A stretch of DNA of 64,000 bases from Pseudozobellia sp. WGM2 (GCF_017810075.1 NZ_JADNYK010000001.1:62001-126000), one strand, 5' to 3'; shown: positions 15,975 through 25,609, numbered from the stretch's first letter. Made by a program: numbers and translations. Notes: generated by a model not told the origin, from the sequence alone.

Positions 15975-18941
15975 ATGAATAAATCGTTCTCATTTTTGCT
16001 GCTTTTTATTTTGGGCTGCTCTGCTTTATCTGCCCAAGAGTATTTTCCTGTAAACGACCAGGTAAAAGCGAAAAATCAAAATTATACAGCATTTACCAAC
16101 GCTAAAATTTATGTTACTCCCACTCAGGTAATTAATGGCGGAACGCTCTTGCTGCAAGAGGGAAAAGTTGTTCAGGTGGGTAAATCGGTAACGGTGCCCA
16201 AAAACACAATTGTCGTCGATGTAAAAAATAAATCGATATACCCTTCGTTTATCGATGTGTTTTCAGATTTCGGAATCGAAAAACCAAAGAAAGCGGAAGC
16301 CAAAGGCCGTTCGGCCGAGTATAAATCTTCTCGAGAGGGTTATTACTGGAACGACCACGTCACGCCGGAAAACGATGCTATTACCCAATATGACTATGAT
16401 AAAGAAGCTGCAAAAAAGCTGCGTGAGCTGGGCTTCGGCCTGGTAAACTCGCATAGGCAAGACGGAATTGCCCGTGGTACTGGGGTTTTAGTTGCATTGA
16501 ACGAGAACGATAATGATGCGGTTCGTATACTTGACGATCGCTCGGCCCAATATTTTTCGTTTAAAAAGAGCATTGAAAAAAGACAGGCCTACCCCACATC
16601 GTTAATGGGGGCCATGGCTCTTTTAAGACAAATGTATTACGATGCCGATTGGTACGGCAAAGGCAATGTCGACACAAAAGACCGGTCGTTAGAAGCATTG
16701 AACCATAATAAAGGCAAGGTTCAAATATTCGCAGCTGAAGATAAGGGCAATGTGTTGCGTGCCGATGGTATTGGAGATAAATTCGGAATTCAGTATGCTA
16801 TTTTGGGTGGTGGTGACGAGTATGAACGAGTGGCCGATATCAAAGCGACCAATGCGAAATTAATATTGCCGCTTAATTTCCCTGATGCTTTTGACGTTTC
16901 CGACCCGTATGCTGCCGCTCACATATCTTTGGCGGATATGCGAGACTGGAACCAAGCCCCATCTAATCCTAAAGTGTTAGCCGAGAACGGAGTATCTTTT
17001 GCGTTCACGCTGCATGACTTGAAGAAAATAGATGAGTTTAATGGTAAACTGAGAAAGTCAATTCAATATGGACTGTCAAAAACAAAGGCTTTAGAAGCAC
17101 TTACGTCGGTTCCCGCTGCTATTCTAGGTAAATCTGAAGAGGTAGGCTCGTTACAGGTGGGTCGGTATGCCAATTTTTTGATTACCTCCGGAGATATTTT
17201 CGATAAGGAGACTGTTCTTTATGAAAATTGGGTTCAAGGGAAAAAACATGTCGTTCATGATATGTCTTTAAAAGATATTCGAGGAGATTATGATTTGACC
17301 ATCAATGAAAAGAAATTCAAGTTGTCGGTAAATGGTGAGCCCAATAAACTAAAGGCAGAAGTAAAAAGAGATACTGTTAAGTTAAAATCTAAATTGATTT
17401 TTAAAAATAACTGGCTAACACTTTCACTTGCAGATGAGAAAAGCGATAGTACCTACCGAATGAACGGCTTGGTAGGTGATGATTCCGATAATATTGAAGG
17501 TATAGTTGTTCTTTCCGATGGAAGTGAGTCTACATTTAAAGCGGTAAGAGCGAAAACAGAGGAAAAAGACAAGAACGAAGAGAAAGGTACTGCCCCTCCG
17601 GAAATGGTTGCGGTTACGTATCCCAATATCGGTTATGGGTATGAGTCCATTCCTCAAGCTAAAACTACATTGTTCAAAAACGCCACAGTCTGGACAAGTG
17701 AAGATGCAGGTATTTTAAAAAATACCGATGTATTGGTGAAAAACGGCAAGATTTCCAAAATAGGCAATGATTTAAGAGCGAGTGGGGCAGAGGTTGTCGA
17801 TGCCACAGGAAAGCATCTTACCGCAGGTATAATCGATGAACACAGTCATATTGCCGCATTGGCCATAAATGAAGCTGGCCAAAATTCTTCCGCTGAGGTC
17901 AAAATGACCGATGTCGTTGATTATGAAGATAAAGGCATTTATCACGCCTTAGCGGGTGGGGTAACTACCTTACAATTATTGCATGGTTCTGCCAATCCGA
18001 TAGGTGGGCAATCAGCAATAATGAAATTGAAATGGGGTGAAAGTCCTGAAAATATGATTTATAATGATTCCCCTAAATTCATCAAGTTCGCGTTGGGTGA
18101 AAATGTAAAACAAAGCAATTGGGGTAGCTATAGTCGTTTTCCGCAGACTCGAATGGGGGTAGAACAGGTGTTCTCGAATTATTTTCAAAGAGCTAAAGAA
18201 TATGAGTTGAAGAAGAATAGTGGTGAACCTTACCGTTATGATGAAGAAATGGAAACTCTGGTAGAAATATTGAACGGTGAACGATTTATCAGTTGCCACA
18301 GTTATGTTCAGAGCGAAATAAATATGATGATGAAGGTAGCCGAGAAGTTCGGATTTCGAGTCAATACCTTTACGCATATCTTAGAAGGCTATAAAGTTGC
18401 CGATAAAATGAAAAAGCATGGAGTAGGGGGTGGAACTTTCAGTGATTGGTGGGCCTATAAATTTGAAGTGAACGATGCTATACCTTACAATGCGGCAATA
18501 ATGCATGACCAAGGTGTTACGGTTGCAATTAATAGCGATGATGCCGAAATGATTCGTAGACTCAACCAAGAAGCTGCCAAAACGATCAAATATGGAGGGA
18601 TGACGGAGTTGGAAGCATGGAAAATGGTGACGATTAACCCGGCTAAATTGTTGCACCTAGATGAAAGAACCGGAAGTATTAGAGAAGGTAAAGATGCCGA
18701 TTTGGTACTCTGGAGCGATAATCCGTTATCGATATATACCAAGGCCGAAAAAACCATGATCGATGGTGCCATATACTTTGACATTAAGAAAGATGCACAG
18801 CTACGCAAATCTGTAAAGAGAGAAAGAAACTGGCTCATTAATCAAATGCTCTTGAATAAAGAACAAGGTGAAAAGTCTCAAGAGCCCAAGCAGAATAAAA
18901 AAGAGCTGATGCACTGTGATACCGGTGCAGAATTGAATTAA
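15975..18941 (+). CDS. Secreted double-domain amidohydrolase family protein
   Basis: 988 residues with a cleavable signal peptide ending at LSAQ. Two amidohydrolase-like halves lie in tandem. The first (about 35-440) keeps the strand and C-terminal features (SVPAAILGKSEEVGSLQVGR) but has VFSDFG where the metal HxH should be. The second (about 560-960) has HSH at 623-625, His775, His801 and Asp855/856, so it should bind metal, and ends with NPAKLLHLDERTGSIREGK. Such exported proteins are usually annotated as imidazolonepropionase-like or prolidase-like; the substrate is not readable. It forms an operon with the next gene. Confidence 0.85.
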   Translation: MNKSFSFLLLFILGCSALSAQEYFPVNDQVKAKNQNYTAFTNAKIYVTPTQVINGGTLLLQEGKVVQVGKSVTVPKNTIVVDVKNKSIYPSFIDVFSDFGIEKPKKAEAKGRSAEYKSSREGYYWNDHVTPENDAITQYDYDKEAAKKLRELGFGLVNSHRQDGIARGTGVLVALNENDNDAVRILDDRSAQYFSFKKSIEKRQAYPTSLMGAMALLRQMYYDADWYGKGNVDTKDRSLEALNHNKGKVQIFAAEDKGNVLRADGIGDKFGIQYAILGGGDEYERVADIKATNAKLILPLNFPDAFDVSDPYAAAHISLADMRDWNQAPSNPKVLAENGVSFAFTLHDLKKIDEFNGKLRKSIQYGLSKTKALEALTSVPAAILGKSEEVGSLQVGRYANFLITSGDIFDKETVLYENWVQGKKHVVHDMSLKDIRGDYDLTINEKKFKLSVNGEPNKLKAEVKRDTVKLKSKLIFKNNWLTLSLADEKSDSTYRMNGLVGDDSDNIEGIVVLSDGSESTFKAVRAKTEEKDKNEEKGTAPPEMVAVTYPNIGYGYESIPQAKTTLFKNATVWTSEDAGILKNTDVLVKNGKISKIGNDLRASGAEVVDATGKHLTAGIIDEHSHIAALAINEAGQNSSAEVKMTDVVDYEDKGIYHALAGGVTTLQLLHGSANPIGGQSAIMKLKWGESPENMIYNDSPKFIKFALGENVKQSNWGSYSRFPQTRMGVEQVFSNYFQRAKEYELKKNSGEPYRYDEEMETLVEILNGERFISCHSYVQSEINMMMKVAEKFGFRVNTFTHILEGYKVADKMKKHGVGGGTFSDWWAYKFEVNDAIPYNAAIMHDQGVTVAINSDDAEMIRRLNQEAAKTIKYGGMTELEAWKMVTINPAKLLHLDERTGSIREGKDADLVLWSDNPLSIYTKAEKTMIDGAIYFDIKKDAQLRKSVKRERNWLINQMLLNKEQGEKSQEPKQNKKELMHCDTGAELN

Positions 18942-18992
18942 ATGCTACAGCGAAAAACAGAATAGTAAAATAGAATATCTAGTAAATCGATT

Positions 18993-20255
18993 ATGAAAAT
19001 AAAACTGTTTATAACGATCTTATTTCTAACGTTCATTGCGAACGCTCAACAAACCCCTGCGCCTGTACAGTCGGAAGCTATTACTATCGAAGGCGCTACG
19101 GCACACTTAGGTAACGGTGAGGTCATAGAAAACTCGTTGATTATGTTCGAACAGGGCAAATTGACGTTTGTAGGTAGTGCAATGACCAAAATCGCTCGAA
19201 GAGGTAAGAAAATTAAGGGGCAGGGCAAGCATGTCTATCCTGGGTTTATAGCCCCGAGTACTTCTTTGGGGCTTATTGAAATAGATGCCGTACGGGCATC
19301 TAAAGACCAAGATGAAATCGGGGAAATGATTCCGCATATCCGCAGTTTAATAGCCTATAATTCGGAGTCTAAGGTGGTGGAAAGCATGCGACCCAATGGG
19401 GTATTATTAGGTCAGATAACTCCGCAGGGTGGGCGAATCCCCGGAACATCATCCATTGTTCAATTCGACGCTTGGAATTGGGAAGACGCTGCAGTTAAGA
19501 CCGATGACGGTATTCACTTACATTGGCCCAACAGTTTTCAGGGGAGTAAACCGAACAAGAAGTATGGTGAACAGCTTGAAGAAATAAGAAGCTTTTTAAA
19601 GAATGCAGAAGCTTATGGCAAAGAGGAAGCTAAAGAGTTGAACCCTCAATTTGCTGCAATGCAGGGCGTTTTCAATGGAGAGCAAAAATTGTATCTCTAC
19701 GCGAACGGAGAAAAGGAAATATTGGATGGGGTTAGAATCACCCAACAACTTGGAGCGAAGTATGTAGTTTTAGTTGGAGGATATCGAGCGGATAAGGTTG
19801 CCGAGTTTCTGAAGAAAAAAGATGTGCCCGTATTGGTGAGGCACACCCATAAACTGCCCTATACCGATGATGAAGATTACGACTTGCCGTATAAATTACC
19901 TAAAATGCTTATGGATGCTGGACTGCTCGTTGGTTTGCAGAACTCCGAAACTTCTAATTTTCAAACCAGAAACTTGCCATTTTTTGCAGGTCAAACGGTT
20001 GCTCAAGGCCTTGATAAAGAAAAAGCTTTGCAGCTTATTACGGGCAATACAGCTCAAATACTTGGTATAGATGATGCTTACGGAACTTTGGAGAACGGTA
20101 AAAGTGCAACTTTGTTTATCGCCGAAGGGGATGCTCTCGATATGCAGGGCAATCAATTACTACATGCTTTTATCGATGGAAGGGAAATTTCATTACAAAC
20201 CCATCAAACAGAACTATGGCAGCGCTATTCCAGAAAATACGATAAGAGTAACTAA
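18993..20255 (+). CDS. Secreted amidohydrolase-like protein lacking the HxH metal motif
   Basis: 420 residues, signal peptide ending at FIANAQ. It resembles the N-terminal half of the preceding protein: an early beta-sandwich (ITIEGATAHLGNGEVIENS), a PGFIAPSTSLG segment where active amidohydrolases have PGxxDxHxH, and a C-terminal ITGNTAQILGIDDAYGTLENGK typical of the family. A single His pair in VRHTHKLPY remains. It is therefore probably a non-catalytic partner, perhaps forming a heteromer with the 988-residue protein; that is inference. Its stop overlaps the convergent moeA stop by four bases, with no room for a terminator. Confidence 0.8.
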   Translation: MKIKLFITILFLTFIANAQQTPAPVQSEAITIEGATAHLGNGEVIENSLIMFEQGKLTFVGSAMTKIARRGKKIKGQGKHVYPGFIAPSTSLGLIEIDAVRASKDQDEIGEMIPHIRSLIAYNSESKVVESMRPNGVLLGQITPQGGRIPGTSSIVQFDAWNWEDAAVKTDDGIHLHWPNSFQGSKPNKKYGEQLEEIRSFLKNAEAYGKEEAKELNPQFAAMQGVFNGEQKLYLYANGEKEILDGVRITQQLGAKYVVLVGGYRADKVAEFLKKKDVPVLVRHTHKLPYTDDEDYDLPYKLPKMLMDAGLLVGLQNSETSNFQTRNLPFFAGQTVAQGLDKEKALQLITGNTAQILGIDDAYGTLENGKSATLFIAEGDALDMQGNQLLHAFIDGREISLQTHQTELWQRYSRKYDKSN

Positions 20256-21451
20256 GATTTTAAGGAGACAGATATAAAAGACAATACTGAACCTTTTTTA
20301 ATAGGTTCTTCAGCAGCTGCTACTTGAATAAAACCATCTGCTTGAGCAAGACTTACCAAGTCTCCGGAACCATTACCTTGAACTAATTTTGCTCGTAGTT
20401 GCCCTTTTTTCCAATAGGTTGCAACTTGTAAGAATAAAGTGAGCGACACATGGGGTTGAACAGGCTCATCAAGAATTACGGTTTTCGTATTAGTTCTTAA
20501 ACCTAAAAGCAGGTCTAGCCAAGGCATAAAATAAACATGGTAATTGGCAAAAGTGGACACTGGATTCCCAGGAAAAGAAAACACCACTTTATTCAGTTCT
20601 TCTTGAATACCAAACCAAAAAGGCTTGCCGGGGCGCTGAGCTACGCGGTGAAATACCTTTTTAATTCCTAAGCCATCTAAAACTTCGGGTATGTAATCGA
20701 ACTTACCTTTAGATACACCACCGCTTAGCATTAGCACATCGTGGGTCTCGAGAGCTTTTTTAAGTTCTTTCGCAATTAATTTCTTCTCATCGGTCAAGTG
20801 TAGAAGATGGTGTTCAATGCCTTTTTTTTCAAGTTCGGCGGAGAGTGAAAGCACGTTAGATTTCCTGATTTGATGGGGCAGGGGTGTTTCGGAAATCTCC
20901 ACAAGTTCGTTTCCGGTGGAAATCACACAGACTTTGGGTAGTTTTTTGACCAAAACCTCAGTTTTTCCGACCGAGGCCAAAATACCGATAACAGCGGTGG
21001 TAATCACGGTTCCTTTTTTTAATAGGATTTCCTTCGCCTGAATATCGCTTCCTTGGCCATGAATGTTTTGTCCCTTAATCGGTTCTTTTAGAAGTTTTGC
21101 CCTGCCGTTCTTTAGCTCCACCTGCTCGTACATGATGATGGTATCTGCATTGGCCGGCAAAACGGCACCGGTCATAATTTCTAAGCAATTACTTGAGGAG
21201 GAGAGTGTTCCTTTTGGCATTCCGGCACCAAGAACACCCTCAATTTTAAAAGATTTAAGTCCGTTTTCTATCGCAGAAAAGTGAATGGCTATTCCGTCTT
21301 TTGTTGAACGATTGAAAGGAGGGAAGTCTCTATCTGCCTTTATATCCTCGGCTAAAATTCTTCCGGTGCTTTTTAGTAGCGTAACTTTTTCATCGCCCAG
21401 TTCGAGCGAATGTTTCATTACCAGTTTATAAGCTTCTTCAAAAGCAATCAT
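20252..21451 (-). CDS. moeA: Molybdopterin molybdenumtransferase MoeA
   Basis: 399 residues from the ATG at 21451, which gives the typical N-terminus MIAFEEAYKLVMKHSLELG; a frame open upstream adds 22 unlikely residues. MoeA inserts molybdate into adenylylated molybdopterin. Characteristic segments are DRDFPPFNRSTKDGIAI, MTGAVLPANADTIIMYEQV, STGNELVEI, MLSGGVSKGKFDYIPEVL and FSFPGNPVSTFANYHVY. It is the last gene of the lepB-side transcript, 38 bases after the lepB stop. No other molybdenum cofactor gene and no molybdoenzyme is in the window. Confidence 0.95.
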   Translation of the reverse strand: MIAFEEAYKLVMKHSLELGDEKVTLLKSTGRILAEDIKADRDFPPFNRSTKDGIAIHFSAIENGLKSFKIEGVLGAGMPKGTLSSSSNCLEIMTGAVLPANADTIIMYEQVELKNGRAKLLKEPIKGQNIHGQGSDIQAKEILLKKGTVITTAVIGILASVGKTEVLVKKLPKVCVISTGNELVEISETPLPHQIRKSNVLSLSAELEKKGIEHHLLHLTDEKKLIAKELKKALETHDVLMLSGGVSKGKFDYIPEVLDGLGIKKVFHRVAQRPGKPFWFGIQEELNKVVFSFPGNPVSTFANYHVYFMPWLDLLLGLRTNTKTVILDEPVQPHVSLTLFLQVATYWKKGQLRAKLVQGNGSGDLVSLAQADGFIQVAAAEEPIKKGSVLSFISVSLKS

Positions 21452-21489
21452 CCTACTACATCGATTAAAATTGAAAGGGTAAAAGATCG

Positions 21490-23190
21490 TTATTCTTTGG
21501 CTTTCTTTTTCTTCCATAACCAGCTACCTACAAAATAGGCGACCAGGGCAATCAAGAAATATTTAAAGTACGATACAGGTTCGCCTTCTCCATTTACCGT
21601 GGTAAATATTCGGTCCCATCGAGGTTTCCAATTGAAAATACCTTCATTAAAATTATCAACACTTAACCAAATGAATATGGGAGTACCTACGATGTGGTTC
21701 TCAGGAACGTAGCCCCAAGCACGACTATCTTCAGAATGATCACGGTTATCACCCATCATCCAATAGTAATCTTGTTTGAAAGTATACGAATCGGCTACTT
21801 CGCCATTGACTTTGATTTGATTACCCGAGACACTTACAGTATTGCCTTCATATTCGGTTATGATTTTTTTATAGAGAGGCAAAGATTTTAAATTCAAAGG
21901 AACAGTCGCACCCGCTTCTGGAATATAAATAGCGCCCATTTGGTCATAGTTCCACGGGTACATTGGGTTTTGTGGAAAGTTGTTGCGCCCAGCCACTCCT
22001 TTTTCATCTACTTGACGTATGACCGAATCAATAGAAGCTTCTTTTTTCAACTGGGCTACCATCTCGTCTGTCAGGGCACCGATGCGAGCACGTGAAGTTT
22101 CTTCGGTCAATGCTAAACGCTGAGTTCTAATAACGTTGATAGGTATTCCGCTTGCTTTGGTGTATAGGGCAACTTTGTTACCTTCGACCCTTTCCGTATA
22201 TATTAGATACTTTCTGATAGCATCGAATTGGGCTTGACTGATTTGACCCGATATATATTTTCTTTGAAAATCCATTACCCCAATTTCATTCAACAGTTTT
22301 GAGGATACACCTTTATTGGAATAGATGGTATAATCGTATTGCGGTTTTGCCCTGTCAGGTAATTCTAACTGTTTGCCATCAATGTAGACGTAGCCGTCGA
22401 TTATTTCAAGTGAATCACCTGGTATACCAACACATCGTTTGACATAGTTCGATTTTTTGTCGATGGGTTTTTTTACACCGGCTTCGACCTTGTAAAATTG
22501 ACGTACCGTATCTGCAGGCCAACTAAATACAACTATGTCGTTACGATCAACCTTGGTAAAACCGGGTAATCTAAAATAAGGGAGTTGAGGTTTTTTTAGG
22601 TAAGACTTCGTTCTTACCAATGGCAAAGTATCATGAACCATGGGTGCCGCAACTGTCGTCATCGGGGTTCTTGCCCCGTAATGAAATTTACTGACAAAGA
22701 GCAAGTCACCGACCCTTAAGGTACGTTCCAAGGAAGGTGTAGGAATCACATAGGGTTGAATAAAATAAGTGTGTACCAAGGTGGCTGCAATTACCGCAAA
22801 CGCAATTGAACTTACCCATTCACCAGCCGCTGTAGTGGGGTGGAGGCTACGATTCTCGATATATTTTACATCTAAAGCATAATTGACATAATAGATGTAA
22901 AAACCCAGTGTTAAAATAACCAGCCAAGTTTCCCCTAGGCTATTTCGACCAAAGCTTCGAATGGTCTCTATCCATATAATAGGAAACATCAAAAGATTGA
23001 TGATGGGTATGAACAAGAGAACGGTCCACCAGGTTGGCCGATTGATGATTTTCATCAAAACTATTGCGTTATAAATCGGTACCGCTGCTTCCCAAGCCTG
23101 TCTACCTGCTTTTACGTAAAGTTTCCAAGTGCCTAAAAAATGGATTACCTGAACGATCAGAATAAAAAGTAACCACTGTGTTGCGCTCAT
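21490..23190 (-). CDS. lepB: Signal peptidase I, long Bacteroidota form
   Basis: 566 residues, far longer than the roughly 320 of E. coli LepB. The N-terminal 125 residues hold about four hydrophobic helices (DUF5684-like). The catalytic part starts with PTPSLERTLRVGDLLFVSK, where Ser is the nucleophile, and continues to NYVKRCVGIPGD with the catalytic Lys. An insertion of about 150 residues (roughly 300-450) follows before GDNRDHSEDSRAWGYV (box E). A C-terminal helix and Lys-rich tail close the protein. It removes signal peptides from exported preproteins. The long insertion is usual in this phylum. It follows dapB by 65 bases, with a palindrome between. Confidence 0.93.
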   Translation of the reverse strand: MSATQWLLFILIVQVIHFLGTWKLYVKAGRQAWEAAVPIYNAIVLMKIINRPTWWTVLLFIPIINLLMFPIIWIETIRSFGRNSLGETWLVILTLGFYIYYVNYALDVKYIENRSLHPTTAAGEWVSSIAFAVIAATLVHTYFIQPYVIPTPSLERTLRVGDLLFVSKFHYGARTPMTTVAAPMVHDTLPLVRTKSYLKKPQLPYFRLPGFTKVDRNDIVVFSWPADTVRQFYKVEAGVKKPIDKKSNYVKRCVGIPGDSLEIIDGYVYIDGKQLELPDRAKPQYDYTIYSNKGVSSKLLNEIGVMDFQRKYISGQISQAQFDAIRKYLIYTERVEGNKVALYTKASGIPINVIRTQRLALTEETSRARIGALTDEMVAQLKKEASIDSVIRQVDEKGVAGRNNFPQNPMYPWNYDQMGAIYIPEAGATVPLNLKSLPLYKKIITEYEGNTVSVSGNQIKVNGEVADSYTFKQDYYWMMGDNRDHSEDSRAWGYVPENHIVGTPIFIWLSVDNFNEGIFNWKPRWDRIFTTVNGEGEPVSYFKYFLIALVAYFVGSWLWKKKKAKE

Positions 23191-23233
23191 TCTATATATT
23201 TTATTGAGGTTGGTTCAATGCAAATAAGTTTAT

Positions 23234-23253
23234 TATCTTCAATATTGAAGATA
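23234..23253. repeat. 20-base perfect palindrome between dapB and lepB
   Basis: TATCTTCAATATTGAAGATA is identical to its reverse complement. It begins two bases past the dapB stop on the minus strand. There is no T-run, so it is more likely a processing/stability hairpin or a dimeric protein site than an intrinsic terminator. Confidence 0.5.
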
Positions 23254-23255
23254 GG

Positions 23256-23957
23256 TTAACCTAGGTTTAACACATCTTTCATGGTGAAGACCCCGGTTTT
23301 GCCAACAATCCATTCTGCTGCAATTACCGCGCCCAGGGCGAAACCTTCTCTATTATGGGCATTATGCTTTATTTCTATCGAGTCTACTTTACTGGCATAG
23401 TCTACGGTATGGGTCCCCGGTGTGTTACCTATTCGTTTGGCTTCGATTTGTATTTCGTTTTCGCTGGCATTTTCCAATTTCCAGCCTTCGTAATTGCTAT
23501 TTTCAATAACACCTTCGGCCAAGGTAATTGCGGTTCCACTAGGGGCATCTAGTTTTTGTGTGTGATGAATTTCTTCCATAGATACCTTATATTGCTCTAA
23601 GTTGCTCATCATCTTGGCCAAATACTTGTTCAGCTCAAAGAAAATATTCACCCCCAAACTAAAATTAGAGGCATAGATGAAAGCACCTTTATTCTCTTTG
23701 CAAATTTTCTTGGCTTCATCGAAACGATCCAACCAGCCAGTTGTACCTGAAATTACAGGAACATTATTTTTAAAGCATGAGCTTATATTGTCAAAGGCAG
23801 CATTGGGCATACTAAAGTCTATGGCAACGTCCATACTTGAAAAATCGATGTTTTCTGTATCTACATCGACCTTTGCCACAATTTTATGACCTCTGTCTAG
23901 AGCGATTTGCTCTATCATTTTTCCCATCTTGCCGTATCCGAAAAGTGCTATGTTCAC
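23256..23957 (-). CDS. dapB: 4-hydroxy-tetrahydrodipicolinate reductase
   Basis: 233 residues from a GTG at 23957, giving the classical N-terminus MNIALFGYGKMGKMIEQ. An ATG at 23993 would add 12 residues and lies inside the TATTTTTG promoter box. DapB reduces the dihydrodipicolinate precursor with NAD(P)H in the lysine/diaminopimelate pathway. Visible are the Rossmann GYGKMG loop, ISGTTGW, the catalytic EEIHHTQKLDAPSGTA segment (His, Lys) and GTHTVDYAS. The product feeds both lysine and peptidoglycan. It lies 118 bases after the DUF5683 gene. Confidence 0.95.
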   Translation of the reverse strand: MNIALFGYGKMGKMIEQIALDRGHKIVAKVDVDTENIDFSSMDVAIDFSMPNAAFDNISSCFKNNVPVISGTTGWLDRFDEAKKICKENKGAFIYASNFSLGVNIFFELNKYLAKMMSNLEQYKVSMEEIHHTQKLDAPSGTAITLAEGVIENSNYEGWKLENASENEIQIEAKRIGNTPGTHTVDYASKVDSIEIKHNAHNREGFALGAVIAAEWIVGKTGVFTMKDVLNLG

Positions 23958-23990
23958 GAGTTGTTTGATTAAATTTTCAATAAATATTGC

Positions 23991-23998
23991 CAAAAATA
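23991..23998 (-). promoter_or_regulatory. -7 promoter box (TATTTTTG) for dapB-lepB-moeA
   Basis: The minus strand reads TATTTTTG, 33 bases before the GTG at 23957. It overlaps the alternative ATG at 23993, which argues for the shorter dapB. Confidence 0.45.
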
Positions 23999-24075
23999 AG
24001 GCTTGATGATGAGTTTAAGGGTGAATTACCCACTTTTATAACCGTTTCCGCTTGAATTGTTATGGGTTTGTTCTA

Positions 24076-24714
24076 TCAGAATTTGATAATCATGGACATG
24101 CCGTAATGCGGACTATTCGCTACAGGGTCCAGATCCATATAGGGTTGCATATCGAAACTAAGGTCGTCATCTACATTAAACTGTTTCAAATGAGCGTCGA
24201 CATTGGCATCTACAATATTTAAGGCATAAAGTGCAACAGAGACTAAAAGTAGCAAGTCTCGATCTCTTTGATAACGCTCTTGTTCGTTCTGTAAATCATC
24301 TACCCCCAAATCAGGCCCTGAACCGTCTCCGTTCAAGTCGTAAAATTCATCATCTGTAAAACCAGCCTGTCTTCTTTTAAATGCTGTACGAACCCTGGTG
24401 TATTGTTTGTCGTTAAATGTGTAGCCATAAATAGCCGCACCAATAGCTCCGTAGACGATCGGTACCTTCCAATAACGTTTATTGTAGATTTGGCCCAGAC
24501 CAGGAAAAACAGCGGAATAAAAGGCGGCTTTACTTGGTGCTAACGGATTGATGGCTTTCTTTTTTTTCACTAAGGTGTCGACCACCACGATACCCTCTTC
24601 TTTCAAATCGGTTTGAAGAGAGTCGACTTCATTATTCTTAGGAGTATCTTCTTGGGCCTGTACACCGAATACACATATGCCTAAAAAGAATAATGTAAAT
24701 AGGTATTTAATCAC
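24076..24714 (-). CDS. DUF5683 domain-containing protein
   Basis: 212 residues. A signal peptide ends at VFGVQA. A helical stretch AAFYSAVFPGLGQIYNKRYWKVPIVYG is the DUF5683 hallmark (related to the GLGQxYxxxxxK small membrane-protein pattern), followed by further hydrophobic helices around residues 85-100 and 150-165. The tail ends SPHYGMSMIIKF, beta-strand-like. The function is unknown. The gene overlaps the end of parB by eight bases, and the parA-parB-DUF5683-dapB-lepB order recurs across Flavobacteriia as far as I know, suggesting a link to cell division or the envelope. Confidence 0.85.
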   Translation of the reverse strand: MIKYLFTLFFLGICVFGVQAQEDTPKNNEVDSLQTDLKEEGIVVVDTLVKKKKAINPLAPSKAAFYSAVFPGLGQIYNKRYWKVPIVYGAIGAAIYGYTFNDKQYTRVRTAFKRRQAGFTDDEFYDLNGDGSGPDLGVDDLQNEQERYQRDRDLLLLVSVALYALNIVDANVDAHLKQFNVDDDLSFDMQPYMDLDPVANSPHYGMSMIIKF

Positions 24715-25609
24715 CTAGAATCAATTTTTTAATTCGCTTGAATTCTTCTTGGGAATGAAATGGAATGGTAATTTTCCCTTTTCCCTTGTCGGAAGCTGAA
24801 ATAGCTACTTTAACTGATAGATGGTCGGTGAATTTATCGATATTTTTTTTGGCAAAGTCAGGAACCGCAGTAGATGATTTTTTACTTGTAGCTTGGTCTG
24901 GCCCTGCATGATAGGCTTTAACTTCACGTTCGGTATCTCGTACCGACAGGTTTTGTCCAATTATTTTTTCATACAAAGAAATCTGGTCCGATTTCTTTTC
25001 GATATTGACCAAAGCGCGGCCATGGCCCATACTGAGAAAACCATCGCGCATTCCTGTTTGAATTATTGGATCCAAGCGTAATAGCCGAAGATAATTGGTA
25101 ATGGTCGATCGCTTTTTACCCACACGTTCACTTAATTTCTCTTGGGTGAGTTCAATCTCATCCATCAAACGTTGGTATGAAAGGGCAATTTCGATAGGGT
25201 CAAGGTCTTGGCGTTGAATGTTTTCGACCAAAGCCATTTCCAAAGATTCTTGGTCGTTGGCAATTCGAATGTATGCCGGTATGGTTTCGAGACCGATTAG
25301 TTTTGAAGCTCTATAACGGCGCTCGCCCGAAACCAATTGAAATTTGTTGAACTCCAGCTTTCTGACGGTAATAGGTTGAATAACACCTAGTTCTCTAATG
25401 GAAGTTGCCAATTCTTTTAAAGCATCATCATTAAAGTTCGAACGTGGCTGAAAAGGGTTGACCTCGATGGAATCAATATCTAACTCAACAATACTACCGA
25501 CTACCTTATCGGCATTTTTGTCACTTGCAGTTTGTATATCGTTTTCCGGGTCTTTCAATAGAGCTGAAAGTCCACGCCCTAAAGCCTGTTTTTTAGTTGC
25601 TTTCGCCAT
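24707..25609 (-). CDS. parB: Chromosome partitioning protein ParB
   Basis: 300 residues. The N-terminal KKQALGRGLSALL is the ParA-interacting peptide. The CTPase/ParB-N domain shows IEVNPFQPRSNFND, the GERRYRA motif (in LVSGERRYRASKLIG) and ENIQRQDLDPIE. The helix-turn-helix region spans TQEKLSERVGKKRSTITNYLRLLRL and is followed by MGHGRALV. A Ser/Lys-rich linker precedes the C-terminal dimer domain. ParB loads at parS as a CTP-gated clamp and recruits ParA and SMC. Its start overlaps the parA stop by one base. I found no convincing parS in the window. Confidence 0.96.
   Translation of the reverse strand: MAKATKKQALGRGLSALLKDPENDIQTASDKNADKVVGSIVELDIDSIEVNPFQPRSNFNDDALKELATSIRELGVIQPITVRKLEFNKFQLVSGERRYRASKLIGLETIPAYIRIANDQESLEMALVENIQRQDLDPIEIALSYQRLMDEIELTQEKLSERVGKKRSTITNYLRLLRLDPIIQTGMRDGFLSMGHGRALVNIEKKSDQISLYEKIIGQNLSVRDTEREVKAYHAGPDQATSKKSSTAVPDFAKKNIDKFTDHLSVKVAISASDKGKGKITIPFHSQEEFKRIKKLILGD

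Noticed and set aside
18012-18838. Several minus-strand frames of 90-120 codons across the amidohydrolase gene
   Set aside because: All overlap the metal-binding barrel coding sequence and contain no family motif.
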